From: Albidovulum aestuarii
GTDB lineage: Bacteria; Pseudomonadota; Alphaproteobacteria; Rhodobacterales; Rhodobacteraceae
Length of the DNA: 64,000 nucleotides
Reading direction: 5' to 3'
NCBI RefSeq assembly: GCF_029961185.1
Contig: NZ_JASBQQ010000002.1
Location: 124,001 to 188,000 of the forward strand
Shown here: piece by piece, positions 54,245 to 62,502 of the stretch
Layout: every line of letters starts with the position of its first letter
Numbering within the stretch: position 1 is the stretch's first letter
Program-made: the position numbers and the translations under genes
Notes under the pieces: model-generated
The model's database searches: none
Seen by the model: only the letters and a program-made list of their open reading frames with translations
Told to the model about the DNA's origin: nothing

Positions 54245-54948
54245 CGGTCGAACGCCTCAACCACATCGAAGGTGACCTGAGACGTGATGCGGTTATGATT
54301 TTCTGCAACCCGAAACTCGTCGTCCGACTCAAGCCGGACATGAGTTGTTGGGTTGCTGACATCGACACTTGCACCCGCTAAAACGGCTTCGCGCAATGGC
54401 GGGTTGAACCGGATATCGCCGTCATCGTTGGATTGAACGCGATACAGGAAGTTGTTGATCGTGAAGTACGCCCCTACGGAAAGGTGTCTGCCAAGATAGC
54501 CATGCAGCTTAATCCGCGAAGCCCCCGCCGAGGCGGCATACATGGCTACAGGCTCCTGATAGTCCGGCAGCGCAAATCCGGCTCCATCCGAAAAGGTCGT
54601 TCCATCCGAATAACGCAAATAACCGGCCGATATCTGCTGCGCCGTAATGCCAACAGAGGCGTAGAATGCCACGGGATCGCCGCGATATCGCGTGGTGTAT
54701 CGATTGCAGACAGGAATCGAGATCCGGACGAACCTCCCACGCATCTGATCGACAGCGGCGCGCAGGGTGCTCACCTTGCTCCCGCGAAGCGCCGGAAGCG
54801 TGATGGTCGCGCGCCAGACACGGTTTTCGCGCCAGACGAACTGTTCACGCCCATCCATCGCGCGCCCGGGACTTTGCGTGAACCCCGACAACCGCCAGTC
54901 AACGGACTCAAAGACAGGAATTTCAGTGGGCCACGCAACAACCGTCAT
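54241..54948 (-). CDS. Minor tail protein (235 aa)
   Basis: The protein begins VVAWPTEIPVFESVDWRLSG with a beta-rich body (WRATITLPALRGSKVSTLRA, RIKLHGYLGRHLSVGAYFTI). It is the first gene after the tape measure, with a four-base overlap (54945-54948), consistent with a distal tail protein. Confidence 0.6.
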   Translation of the reverse strand: MTVVAWPTEIPVFESVDWRLSGFTQSPGRAMDGREQFVWRENRVWRATITLPALRGSKVSTLRAAVDQMRGRFVRISIPVCNRYTTRYRGDPVAFYASVGITAQQISAGYLRYSDGTTFSDGAGFALPDYQEPVAMYAASAGASRIKLHGYLGRHLSVGAYFTINNFLYRVQSNDDGDIRFNPPLREAVLAGASVDVSNPTTHVRLESDDEFRVAENHNRITSQVTFDVVEAFDR

Positions 54949-56867
54949 GCTCGCCGCTGCCTCTCGTACTGACGCTTGTTATTCTGAGAAATCCCGGCAG
55001 AAACGCCCGCTTGAACCATTCTCATGATTTCACTGTTTCCGGTGGCACCCGGCACATGTACCGTTATGTATGTGTTTCCACCGGCACCAGATGCGGCGCG
55101 CGCCAAGACGTCAGCGGGTAGAATTCGAGAAGGCCCCGTCGCCTCAACTTCCGGGCCATTTTCCCCGACGATCCTCAGCCCGCCAATGTGATTTCCACCA
55201 CTTGCGAAGCCCGGAATGCCGCCAAAGACGCTTCCGAGAATACCTTTTATGATCCCGCCGCCAGACCCTGCGGCGAATGCTCCGGTGCCGAACAGCAGGT
55301 ATTCAGCCGATGCTCGGATAATGGCAGCCTTGAGCCGGTCAAAGGCGTCCTCGGCCGACAGAACGCCTGTCGCAAGGTCCAGAATTCCGTTCTTAAAGTC
55401 GCCGACCTTGGAGTTTCCGAACTCTGCATCAAGCCGATCCACAGAACGCGCGAATAGGTCAGCATCAATTTTGCCCTCGCGATGGAGGCGCTGCAATTCC
55501 TCCATCTCGGCGTTATACCGCTCAAGTTCCGTGCGGGTTGACGCATAAAGCGCCTTTACCTTTGCAAGATCAGCGGCTTGCTGCGCGTTAACATTCGACG
55601 ATCCGCCGCCAGAAGAGCGCGTCGCACGCGACAAGGGTTGAGGGGTCGGAAAGTACCGGTTGCGATAGTACGGGTCATCTTCGAATTGCCGTGGATCCAA
55701 CCCTCGCCCACCGCCAACTGCGGCCGCCTGCTTGTTTGCAGCAGCACCGAGTGCTCCGACGTAGTCCCACGCTGCCGTGGCGGCATTCTGGATAGTGGCC
55801 GCAAGCGATGAAGCAGTTGTGGTCGCTGCAGCTATTGCCCCTTCAGCCGAGGCCATGGCCGCGGCAATCATATTCGAGGCAAGCGCGACCTTTTCGGTTT
55901 CTGCCTGGAGTTGGAGGGTCTTAACGACGGCTTCGTTGATCTTGTCGACGAGACCACCGGTCGCGCGGTTCGCTTCTTCAATGCTTCCATAAATTGAAAC
56001 CAGAACGCTCTGCAGCGCCTGAAATGCCGCCGCTTGCGCTTCAGGACCACTGGCATTTGCCACCGCGCTCAGTGCGCGGACCAACTGAACCGACTGATCG
56101 GCAGTCAGACCCATCTCATCGCGTAGTCGCCGAAGAGTCTGCTCGTAATCCGAGACATCCGGAACCGCCAAGGCATCGCCGCCACCACCCAGATCAAGAC
56201 TTCCGAACGCAACCGAGATACCGGACGCAGCAGCCGATACTGCGTCCTGCGCAGCACTCCGACGAAGCCGCTCCTGGACATCGAGGGCAAGCTGGGCCTG
56301 CGACGCAAACCTGCCGTATTCGTCGGCGAGTTCACCGGTGCCCTTCAGCGCAAGGTTCGCCGCCTCCGAATAGTTAGACACCGCCGAAGACAGATTCTTG
56401 ATCTTGTCTTCCAGCGTCTCAGCCTTGTCGGCCGCCTCTTCGGACCCGAGAGCCATGTTGAAGAACATCGCCGCGAGCGGAAGACCGACGGCCGCGACGA
56501 CGCCCATCAGCGGTCCCAGCGTCCCGAGTGTCCCGCCGAGTGCCCCTAGCCCGCCCAGAAGCTGCGGCGCCTGCTGCGACATGGCTCGCATCACCGTCGT
56601 GCCACCCGCGATCTGCACCGCGAGGTCGCCGAACTGGTTGGCGGTGTTCTGGATTACGAACCGCTGTGCCCCGGTGACCTGTCCCAGTCGGGAAAGCCCT
56701 GTCGCACTCTTAGCAAGGCCATCCGTAACCTTCTGGTTGGTCTTCCGAAACTCCGTCTCGATCTTTTTACCAGCCGCCGCCGCCCGGGCCTCGGCGCGGG
56801 CCAGAGCTCGCTCCATCTTGTTGATGCGGGCATCGAGCGCGAAAACAAGGGCAGCTTCGTCAGCCAT
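54945..56867 (-). CDS. Tail tape measure protein
   Basis: The 640-aa protein has an N-terminal coiled coil (INKMERALARAEARAAAAGK), hydrophobic helices (GPLMGVVAAVGLPLAAMFFN), a long helical middle and a Gly-rich C-terminal region (GGGIIKGILGSVFGGIPGFA, NHIGGLRIVGENGPEVEATG). These are features of lambda-type tape measures. The length suggests a tail of roughly 100 nm by the usual scaling (inference). It starts four bases after the 41-aa chaperone ORF. Confidence 0.85.
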   Translation of the reverse strand: MADEAALVFALDARINKMERALARAEARAAAAGKKIETEFRKTNQKVTDGLAKSATGLSRLGQVTGAQRFVIQNTANQFGDLAVQIAGGTTVMRAMSQQAPQLLGGLGALGGTLGTLGPLMGVVAAVGLPLAAMFFNMALGSEEAADKAETLEDKIKNLSSAVSNYSEAANLALKGTGELADEYGRFASQAQLALDVQERLRRSAAQDAVSAAASGISVAFGSLDLGGGGDALAVPDVSDYEQTLRRLRDEMGLTADQSVQLVRALSAVANASGPEAQAAAFQALQSVLVSIYGSIEEANRATGGLVDKINEAVVKTLQLQAETEKVALASNMIAAAMASAEGAIAAATTTASSLAATIQNAATAAWDYVGALGAAANKQAAAVGGGRGLDPRQFEDDPYYRNRYFPTPQPLSRATRSSGGGSSNVNAQQAADLAKVKALYASTRTELERYNAEMEELQRLHREGKIDADLFARSVDRLDAEFGNSKVGDFKNGILDLATGVLSAEDAFDRLKAAIIRASAEYLLFGTGAFAAGSGGGIIKGILGSVFGGIPGFASGGNHIGGLRIVGENGPEVEATGPSRILPADVLARAASGAGGNTYITVHVPGATGNSEIMRMVQAGVSAGISQNNKRQYERQRRA

Positions 56868-56870
56868 TCG

Positions 56871-56996
56871 TCAGAACCCCTCAATCCCATGTTCCGCCAA
56901 CCATTCGTCGCTCAGCTCGCCGCCCGGTGACGGCTTCTTTCCCCCATGGAATTCGGACAGGCCATCCATACATGCGGCGAACTCCCAAAGGCTCAT
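56871..56996 (-). CDS. Second tail assembly chaperone ORF (41 aa)
   Basis: The ORF reads MSLWEFAACMDGLSEFHGGK with an acidic end (GGELSDEWLAEHG). This SLWEF-A-C-GxxxxHG pattern is what small rcc01693-like tail chaperones carry. Its ATG overlaps the stop of the TAC_11 gene (ATGA, 56993-56996), so coupling replaces the frameshift used by lambda gpG/gpGT. Confidence 0.7.
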   Translation of the reverse strand: MSLWEFAACMDGLSEFHGGKKPSPGGELSDEWLAEHGIEGF

Positions 56997-57412
56997 GGCG
57001 TCGACGTCCCTTGGGGTGAATCCGGCCTTTGCTCCATTGGCGTAGAACCTGCTGAACTTCCATTTTCCGGGGGGCTCAGCTCCCCCATCCCCTCCCCCAC
57101 CGGATCATCCTCGACACCCACGATGGCAGCGGCGAGGACGATCGCTGCAGTCATCACGAACTTGCCGAGAGGATGAGCGTCGCCCAGTGTGTCCATCAGT
57201 GTGCGGGCCTCTGCGTCCGGCATACCGCCACCGATCAGACCGTATCGAAGAACCGAAAGCGGATAGTCGACGCGATACGTGCCCGTGCGCAAGGCGGTCA
57301 GGACCTCCATCGGGCCAGCATCGCAGGCCTTCTGAACGGCCCTGAGCTGCCCAAGACCGAGGGCAAAGGCATGGTCGCCCCCGATCCAGGTCAATTCGAC
57401 ACGGCTGGACAT
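56993..57412 (-). CDS. Tail assembly chaperone, GTA gp10-like (Phage_TAC_11)
   Basis: The 139-aa product begins MSSRVELTWIGGDHAFALGL with QLRAVQKACDAGPMEVLTAL, then YPLSVLRYGLIGGGMPDAEA and a hydrophobic helix KFVMTAAIVLAAAIVGVED. This matches the family found also in Rhodobacter gene transfer agents. It starts four bases after the tail-tube stop. An in-frame extension to 57460 would lie in the tail gene. Confidence 0.78.
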   Translation of the reverse strand: MSSRVELTWIGGDHAFALGLGQLRAVQKACDAGPMEVLTALRTGTYRVDYPLSVLRYGLIGGGMPDAEARTLMDTLGDAHPLGKFVMTAAIVLAAAIVGVEDDPVGEGMGELSPPENGSSAGSTPMEQRPDSPQGTSTP

Positions 57413-57416
57413 CAGG

Positions 57417-57863
57417 TCAGACCTTGTCGGTCGTGGTCGGCGTGCCGTCGAATTCAGCACGGATCGACGCGGTAACTTTCTGACCCTTCGAACGCTGGTG
57501 GTTGAGTTGGGTCAGAAGCGCTGCACCCGATTCGTACTCAACGTCGCCGCTTGCCGCATTGACGTGCTGAATCCGGATATTCTTCGTCGTGCCGGAACGG
57601 AACCACTGCAGGACGGTTTCATGGCTCTGCTGAGCCCACACAGCCTCACCCTCGACGACATATTCGGTGCTGCGCACCTGCTTTTCGACGGAATAGGGAA
57701 GACTCTCGTCGTCGCAATCAGCCGGGACCTCGACGCGGTCAACCTGCGCTTCTCGGTTGATCGAAAATCCCATGATACCGCAAAGCTTCGCATAGGTGCC
57801 GGGCGTCGTTGTTTCGACCTCCAGGACCAGTTGTTCATATTTCGCCGTGACGGGTGCCGCCAT
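57417..57863 (-). CDS. Major tail tube protein
   Basis: The 148-aa protein (YEQLVLEVETTTPGTYAKLC, VDRVEVPADCDDESLPYSVE, VSGxGxAVW-type segment VVEGEAVWAQQSHETVLQWF) resembles small tube proteins of HK97-like and GTA tails. GGAGAAGTGAC precedes the start. The position before the chaperones and tape measure supports it. Confidence 0.72.
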   Translation of the reverse strand: MAAPVTAKYEQLVLEVETTTPGTYAKLCGIMGFSINREAQVDRVEVPADCDDESLPYSVEKQVRSTEYVVEGEAVWAQQSHETVLQWFRSGTTKNIRIQHVNAASGDVEYESGAALLTQLNHQRSKGQKVTASIRAEFDGTPTTTDKV

Positions 57864-57926
57864 GTCACTTCTCCATGCAAATGCGACCGCCGGGGCGGTT
57901 CGCCGGTTGATGTGTTGAAAGGGCCA

Positions 57927-58118
57927 TCAGGCCCGCGCTGAGCCGTCCCCGGCCTTCTTCTTCCGCTTCCGCGGAACTTCTGTGGCCGCGCCAGAGGCAA
58001 CGGCCCTGTCAATGAAGTCGCGTGGAAATGTCTGAGCCTTGTCAGACGGCTTGGCCCCGAAACCGAGGCCCTTGGGACGCGACCAGTTGAATTCGCGGTG
58101 GAAGATTGCCGTTGCCAT
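57927..58118 (-). CDS. Small phage protein (63 aa)
   Basis: The product MATAIFHREFNWSRPKGLGF has a basic tail (RKRKKKAGDGSARA). Its start overlaps the HK97-gp10 stop by one base (TGATG). Short genes at this place in related phages have no defined role. Confidence 0.6.
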   Translation of the reverse strand: MATAIFHREFNWSRPKGLGFGAKPSDKAQTFPRDFIDRAVASGAATEVPRKRKKKAGDGSARA

Positions 58119-58555
58119 CAGTTCCCCCATAGCTGACGTGCCGCCTTGACTGCGGCGGCGTTGATCCTTCGTGTCGTCGTTCGCTTTCCGCCCCGGATAA
58201 CCGGAAAGAAGAACGGATTAGCGGGCATTGCCTTTGTTCCGAACTCCTGCAGCTTTGCCTTCTGAAACTGAACGCCACGACTGTTCGTCACGATGGTCGC
58301 TTCATTGCCGGCATAAATCGTGATGCGGTTGGCGCCCGCACCGACCGTGCCGACGGCGATGCTCCCAGATGGAGCCTTTCCCCAGGTCCAGCCGATGCTC
58401 GCCGCCAACTGGCCAGTGTCCTTCGGGGCAAGCCGCCTCATCTGCGCGACCCATTCGGTCGCGATCCGTTCCATCTCATCCCGAACAGCTTGACGTACCG
58501 CTTTGGGCAACGCCCGGAACCGTGCCCGAAGCTTGTCCATTCCCTCGACCGCCAT
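58118..58555 (-). CDS. HK97-gp10-type head-tail protein
   Basis: The 145-aa product (MDKLRARFRALPKAVRQAVR, ITKDTGQLAASIGW-like APKDTGQLAASIGWTWGKAP, NPFFFPVIRGGKRTTTRRIN) has the gp10 signature KDTGxLxxSI and PxFFFP. It helps complete the tail terminator/neck. Confidence 0.82.
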   Translation of the reverse strand: MAVEGMDKLRARFRALPKAVRQAVRDEMERIATEWVAQMRRLAPKDTGQLAASIGWTWGKAPSGSIAVGTVGAGANRITIYAGNEATIVTNSRGVQFQKAKLQEFGTKAMPANPFFFPVIRGGKRTTTRRINAAAVKAARQLWGN

Positions 58556-58959
58556 CAGGCTTCCTCGATCAGTGCTTCAACCTGCACAACACCGTGGAGC
58601 GTGATCCCGTCCGGATCGTCCAGGACCCGCACGAGTTTCGCTTCCAGCGACACAAGCGCTCCGATAGTCAGCGTGCCCGCATAGCCATGCAGCGCCTTTT
58701 TTACGGCGTCCGCGAGGGCCTTTACCTCGCGCTTGCCGTCCTGCGCCTCGGACCAGCAATCGATCTGCACCGTTTCCGTACGCCCATCGATGCAGTCGGC
58801 ATCCTCCGGAACATAATCCGACGGACCAATCGAAAGATAAGGCGCAGAGACGGTGGCAGCTGGTTTGTCGTACACTTTCTGCCCGACAATCGCTGCAACG
58901 GCTGCATCTGCCTTCAGACATGTCACGATCATCGCCTGCAGCGCGTTAGACTCGCTCAT
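58555..58959 (-). CDS. DUF3168 tail completion protein
   Basis: The 134-aa protein (ALQAMIVTCLKADAAVAAIV, GQKVYDKPAATVSAPYLSIG, VQIDCWSEAQDGKREVKALA) is a standard DUF3168 (gp17/tail terminator-like) protein. It overlaps both neighbours by one to four bases. Confidence 0.82.
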   Translation of the reverse strand: MSESNALQAMIVTCLKADAAVAAIVGQKVYDKPAATVSAPYLSIGPSDYVPEDADCIDGRTETVQIDCWSEAQDGKREVKALADAVKKALHGYAGTLTIGALVSLEAKLVRVLDDPDGITLHGVVQVEALIEEA

Positions 58960-59312
58960 GTCGCGACCCCGCTCTGACAGGTCAGCTCAAGATAAAGCCG
59001 GTCATCCGACGGAATGATGGACCTGATGTTGTAGATCACGCCCGGAAACTCACCGGCCGTGGAACCGCGATGCAGGTCGCGCATCCGCCATACTGGCGTG
59101 ATGCTGCGCGCCGCGGCGGAGTTCCGGACCTTAACAACGACGGTTTGCTGACCGGAAAGTCGTGCCTGCAAGACGGTTTCACCGCCCCGCAGGTACTTGA
59201 AGTGGGCCCGCGTGCAGAATCGCTCAAGCCATCCGCTGATAGTTCCACCCTGACCATTGTCTGCCTGCGTCGGCTCGTCGAAAGCAACATGATCAAGAAG
59301 CGGTGCGGCCAT
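58956..59312 (-). CDS. Head closure (head-tail joining) protein
   Basis: The 118-aa product (DHVAFDEPTQADNGQGGTIS, ARLSGQQTVVVKVRNSAAAR, YNIRSIIPSDDRLYLELTCQ) fits the phage head-closure family between the connector and DUF3168. Start and stop overlap the adjacent genes. Confidence 0.78.
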   Translation of the reverse strand: MAAPLLDHVAFDEPTQADNGQGGTISGWLERFCTRAHFKYLRGGETVLQARLSGQQTVVVKVRNSAAARSITPVWRMRDLHRGSTAGEFPGVIYNIRSIIPSDDRLYLELTCQSGVAT

Positions 59313-59860
59313 CAGACACGAAGCCTTCTGAATGGCGCGATAAGAGCCTTGACCCTGCCGTTTGCTTCGGCCGACCCTGACCGGTTATTGAACATGTCTG
59401 ACACCATGATCAGAATTGCCGCCCGAATTGCAGCCGGGCACCCCGTTCCTGCCTGCCACTGCACCGTGACCGCGCCGAGATAATCGCCGACGGAAGGCCA
59501 GCCCTCTGGCGCCCTTATCCGTGCTCCTGCGTCTGTCATGTCGGTTTGGTAGAGTGAAGAATTCATCACCTGCGACGAGCCATCCTCATCGAGGTAAGTG
59601 ATTGAATCAATCGCCGTGACCGGGCCAAGCGGAATCTCAATGCATCCGGCTGGAAAGGTCTCGAGTACCATTTCCCAGGTCTGCGGCATGAGCGCGCGAC
59701 CCAAGATCCCGGTCCAGCCATCCAAGTAACCAATTGCGGCTTCGATGTATTGCTGGATGAGGTAGTTGTCGTCGGACTCGGTCACTGAGAGATGTTCCCG
59801 TGCCGTCTCGACATCGACCGCGAGCGAGGCAGGAGGCGTTTTGATCCGCAGATTGGCCAT
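59312..59860 (-). CDS. Head-tail connector (gp6-like)
   Basis: The 182-aa product (VDVETAREHLSVTESDDNYL, IGYLDGWTGILGRALMPQTW, PLGPVTAIDSITYLDEDGSS, AIRAAILIMVSDMFNNRSGS) is a clear gp6-like connector. It forms the ring below the portal. Confidence 0.85.
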   Translation of the reverse strand: MANLRIKTPPASLAVDVETAREHLSVTESDDNYLIQQYIEAAIGYLDGWTGILGRALMPQTWEMVLETFPAGCIEIPLGPVTAIDSITYLDEDGSSQVMNSSLYQTDMTDAGARIRAPEGWPSVGDYLGAVTVQWQAGTGCPAAIRAAILIMVSDMFNNRSGSAEANGRVKALIAPFRRLRV

Positions 59861-59913
59861 GTCGATCCCCGAAAGTGAGGCGGGGCGGTGAGCGCCCCGC
59901 CGCCATGATGTCG

Positions 59914-60300
59914 TCAGGCCACCGGAGCTTCGGTCGCGTTGCCCTTGATCACCGTTGCGGATGCAGCGATCGACGTGCCCCCGTTCTTGGTGATGACGTG
60001 GCGAATGTACCGCTTACGGCCCACGTAACCCTGCTTGTAGACGCTGTCCGCCGCCAGGGAGGCAGGCAGCGTGCCGAGCAGGTCCGCCGCGGCGACGTCG
60101 GTAAAGTCACCCGAGGTAGTCGTGTCGGATTCCTGCAGCTTCGCCGTGAAGTCGCCAGCGCCAGCAATGGCACCGGTGGCGAACTCGACGAGTGCACTGT
60201 TGTGACCCTGCAGGTCGATTGCGGCACCCGTGCTGGTCGCCGAGAGAACGACAGGGCCGAGCGACTGCACGAGCCCCAGCTTCGAATACAGATCCTTCAT
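59914..60300 (-). CDS. Capsid decoration/minor head protein (128 aa)
   Basis: The protein (MKDLYSKLGLVQSLGPVVLS, NSALVEFATGAIAGAGDFTA, TSGDFTDVAAADLLGTLPAS) lies directly after the capsid gene. GGAAAGGACGATCCC precedes the start. Similar small beta-rich proteins at this place are thought to decorate or stabilise heads; the function here is inferred. Confidence 0.55.
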   Translation of the reverse strand: MKDLYSKLGLVQSLGPVVLSATSTGAAIDLQGHNSALVEFATGAIAGAGDFTAKLQESDTTTSGDFTDVAAADLLGTLPASLAADSVYKQGYVGRKRYIRHVITKNGGTSIAASATVIKGNATEAPVA

Positions 60301-60383
60301 GGGATCGTCCTTTCCAATGGATGGGTTGCGACGATGCTCGCACCGTCAGTAAGGGAACCGGCCGGTTGCCCGGCCGGACCTGG

Positions 60384-61637
60384 TCAGGCCATCTTCAGAA
60401 GCTTGATCGCCTCGAAGTTCACGACGCCGCCACCGACACGCTTCGTGGTGTAGAAATGCACGTTCGGCTTGTTGGTGTAGGGGTCGCGAAGCACCCGGAT
60501 GCCGACGCGATCCACGATCAAGTAACCGCGGCGGAAGTCACCGAAGGCGATCGGGAAATTGTTCGCGCCAATAGCCGGGCAGTTGTCGTCGCTGATCACC
60601 GGCTTGCGCAGGATGGTCGCGACCTCGCCCTGTTCGGTCGGGGCAGACCAGACATACTTGCCCTCGACGTCCTTCAGCTTCCGGACCGTCTCCATCGTTG
60701 CGTCGGACATGAGCCAAGAGGCGTTGTTCCGATAGCCCGCCTTCAGCCCGTAGTAGAGCGAGATCAACGGGTCGGCCGGGTTGACCGACGTCGAGGCCGT
60801 CGGAAACGCACCCGATGCGCCGGTGCCGATAAAGCCGATCTTGCCCCAGGCGTAGGAGGCGTTCGCGACAGTCGTGTAGCTGAAGATGCCGCGCGGCTTG
60901 TTGACGCCGTCGCCCTGGGCAAAGGCGGCGCCTTCCTGCTCGGCGAAAACGATGCCAACTTCGTCAGCGAGCCACTCAGCGATGTCGATCGCCGCATCGT
61001 CGAGCGTTTTCTGCGTCGCCGCCGGGTTGGCGTAGAGCTCATGCGCATTGACGACGATCTCGGCCAGCGTCGGCGTGTTGGTCTCGGGACGCGCCTGCGT
61101 CTCGCCGACCCAGCCCGACCCGGCACCGCCCTGGTTCACCAACTTCTTGTAGCTGTCGCTCGAGATGTTGATTACCCGCGAAGCCGCGCGGATCGACGAC
61201 ACCGTGCCGAGAACGCGGTCGATGGTCGATTCCATTTCCTCCGGCACAAGATAGCCGCCGTCGGGATCGGACTGGGTGGTCAGCTTCGCCTTGACCTCGA
61301 GATCGGTCAGGCCGTTGTCGACGCCCTTCCGGAAGAACCGGTTGAACGCCTGGGCGTGTTCGCCTACGGCCGGGTCGACATCGCCGCCGGCGCCGCCGAG
61401 CTTCGCGGCCGCGAGAGCCTTGTTGACGTCGGTGAGTTCCTTGTTCAGCTCGGTGATCGCCGCGTTGATGCGGTCGACCTCCTGCACGCGGACGACATCG
61501 TCCATATCCTTCGCGTGCTTGTCCTTGAACTCGTTGAAGGCCTTGTTGATCTCGTCGACAATTGCCTTGGCACCCGTGGCATCCGCGCGCACGAGGCCGG
61601 ACAGCCCGCGAAAGCGCGGGTCATGTTTCATCTTCAT
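60384..61637 (-). CDS. HK97-type major capsid protein
   Basis: The 417-aa protein has an N-terminal helical delta/scaffold region (~1-90; IVDEINKAFNEFKDKHAKDM) expected to be cut by the protease. The HK97 core follows (DPDGGYLVPEEMESTIDRVL, IAEWLADEVGIVFAEQEGAA, FPIAFGDFRRGYLIVDRVGI, HFYTTKRVGGGVVNFEAIKL). AAGGAGACCGAC precedes the ATG. Confidence 0.93.
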   Translation of the reverse strand: MKMKHDPRFRGLSGLVRADATGAKAIVDEINKAFNEFKDKHAKDMDDVVRVQEVDRINAAITELNKELTDVNKALAAAKLGGAGGDVDPAVGEHAQAFNRFFRKGVDNGLTDLEVKAKLTTQSDPDGGYLVPEEMESTIDRVLGTVSSIRAASRVINISSDSYKKLVNQGGAGSGWVGETQARPETNTPTLAEIVVNAHELYANPAATQKTLDDAAIDIAEWLADEVGIVFAEQEGAAFAQGDGVNKPRGIFSYTTVANASYAWGKIGFIGTGASGAFPTASTSVNPADPLISLYYGLKAGYRNNASWLMSDATMETVRKLKDVEGKYVWSAPTEQGEVATILRKPVISDDNCPAIGANNFPIAFGDFRRGYLIVDRVGIRVLRDPYTNKPNVHFYTTKRVGGGVVNFEAIKLLKMA

Positions 61638-61647
61638 GTCGGTCTCC

Positions 61648-62502
61648 TTATGACCTGAGGGTTTCCAGAAGCTGCTTCACCGAAGCGCTCAGATCGCCTG
61701 CATCACGCGTGGCGTTGCGGCTTGCATCGCGCGGGGCCGCCGAAGTGATACCCATCTCGAGAAGCATCTCGGCACGGGCGGAACGGGAATGGCCGGCCTT
61801 TGCAAGCGCGGCCTCGGTCTGACGGCGGGCCATAAGCCCGCGGTCCATGTTCTGTGCGCCACCTTCCGGCATGGAAAGGCCATCGTCGACCTCGTCGGCA
61901 AAGCCTTTCTCGACGGCGTCCTTCGGACCCATGAAGGTCTCGATATCCATCAGCTTGACTATGTCGTCGCGGGCAAGACCGGTGCGCGCCTCGTAGATGT
62001 CGGCGATCGCCGCGTCGAAGCCGTCGAACATGTCGGCCGCTTCTCTCATGTCGTGGCGGTTTCCGATCACCATGCCCCAGGCATTGTGCACCATCATGAA
62101 GGTCCCGAGGCCCATGACGATCTCGTCTCCGGCCATGGCGATGATCGAGGCGGCCGACGCCGCCCATCCCATGACCTCGACCCGGACCTTCGCCGGGTGC
62201 TTACGCAGGAGGTTGTAGATCGCGATACCCTCGAACATGTCGCCGCCGGGCGAGTTGATCATCACCGTCACATCGCGGTCGCCGATCGCGCGCAACGCGG
62301 CGCCGATCCGCTTCGCCGTGACGCCGCCGCCGGTCCAGAAGTCCTCGCCGATCACGTCGAACATCGTGATCGTCGCATCGTCCGACGATGCGGCCATGGC
62401 CGGCGTCTCAGCCCATTTTGCGAGGACGTCCGACGGCGCGTCCCACTGAAAGTTCTGCGGGCGCTGGAAGGTCTTTGCCTCAGGCAGTTTGCGAAGGGTC
62501 AT
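61648..62502 (-). CDS. ClpP-like head maturation protease
   Basis: The 284-aa protein has a ClpP fold (IGAALRAIGDRDVTVMINSP then GGDMFEGIAIYNLLRKH). The catalytic Ser is in WAASAASIIAMAGDEI and the His is in MMVHNAWGMVIGN, with the acidic third residue later. A start with AGGAGGTCAGA at 62502 (MTLRKLPEAK) is chosen over the in-frame 62571. It overlaps the portal gene end by 23 bases. Confidence 0.9.
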   Translation of the reverse strand: MTLRKLPEAKTFQRPQNFQWDAPSDVLAKWAETPAMAASSDDATITMFDVIGEDFWTGGGVTAKRIGAALRAIGDRDVTVMINSPGGDMFEGIAIYNLLRKHPAKVRVEVMGWAASAASIIAMAGDEIVMGLGTFMMVHNAWGMVIGNRHDMREAADMFDGFDAAIADIYEARTGLARDDIVKLMDIETFMGPKDAVEKGFADEVDDGLSMPEGGAQNMDRGLMARRQTEAALAKAGHSRSARAEMLLEMGITSAAPRDASRNATRDAGDLSASVKQLLETLRS

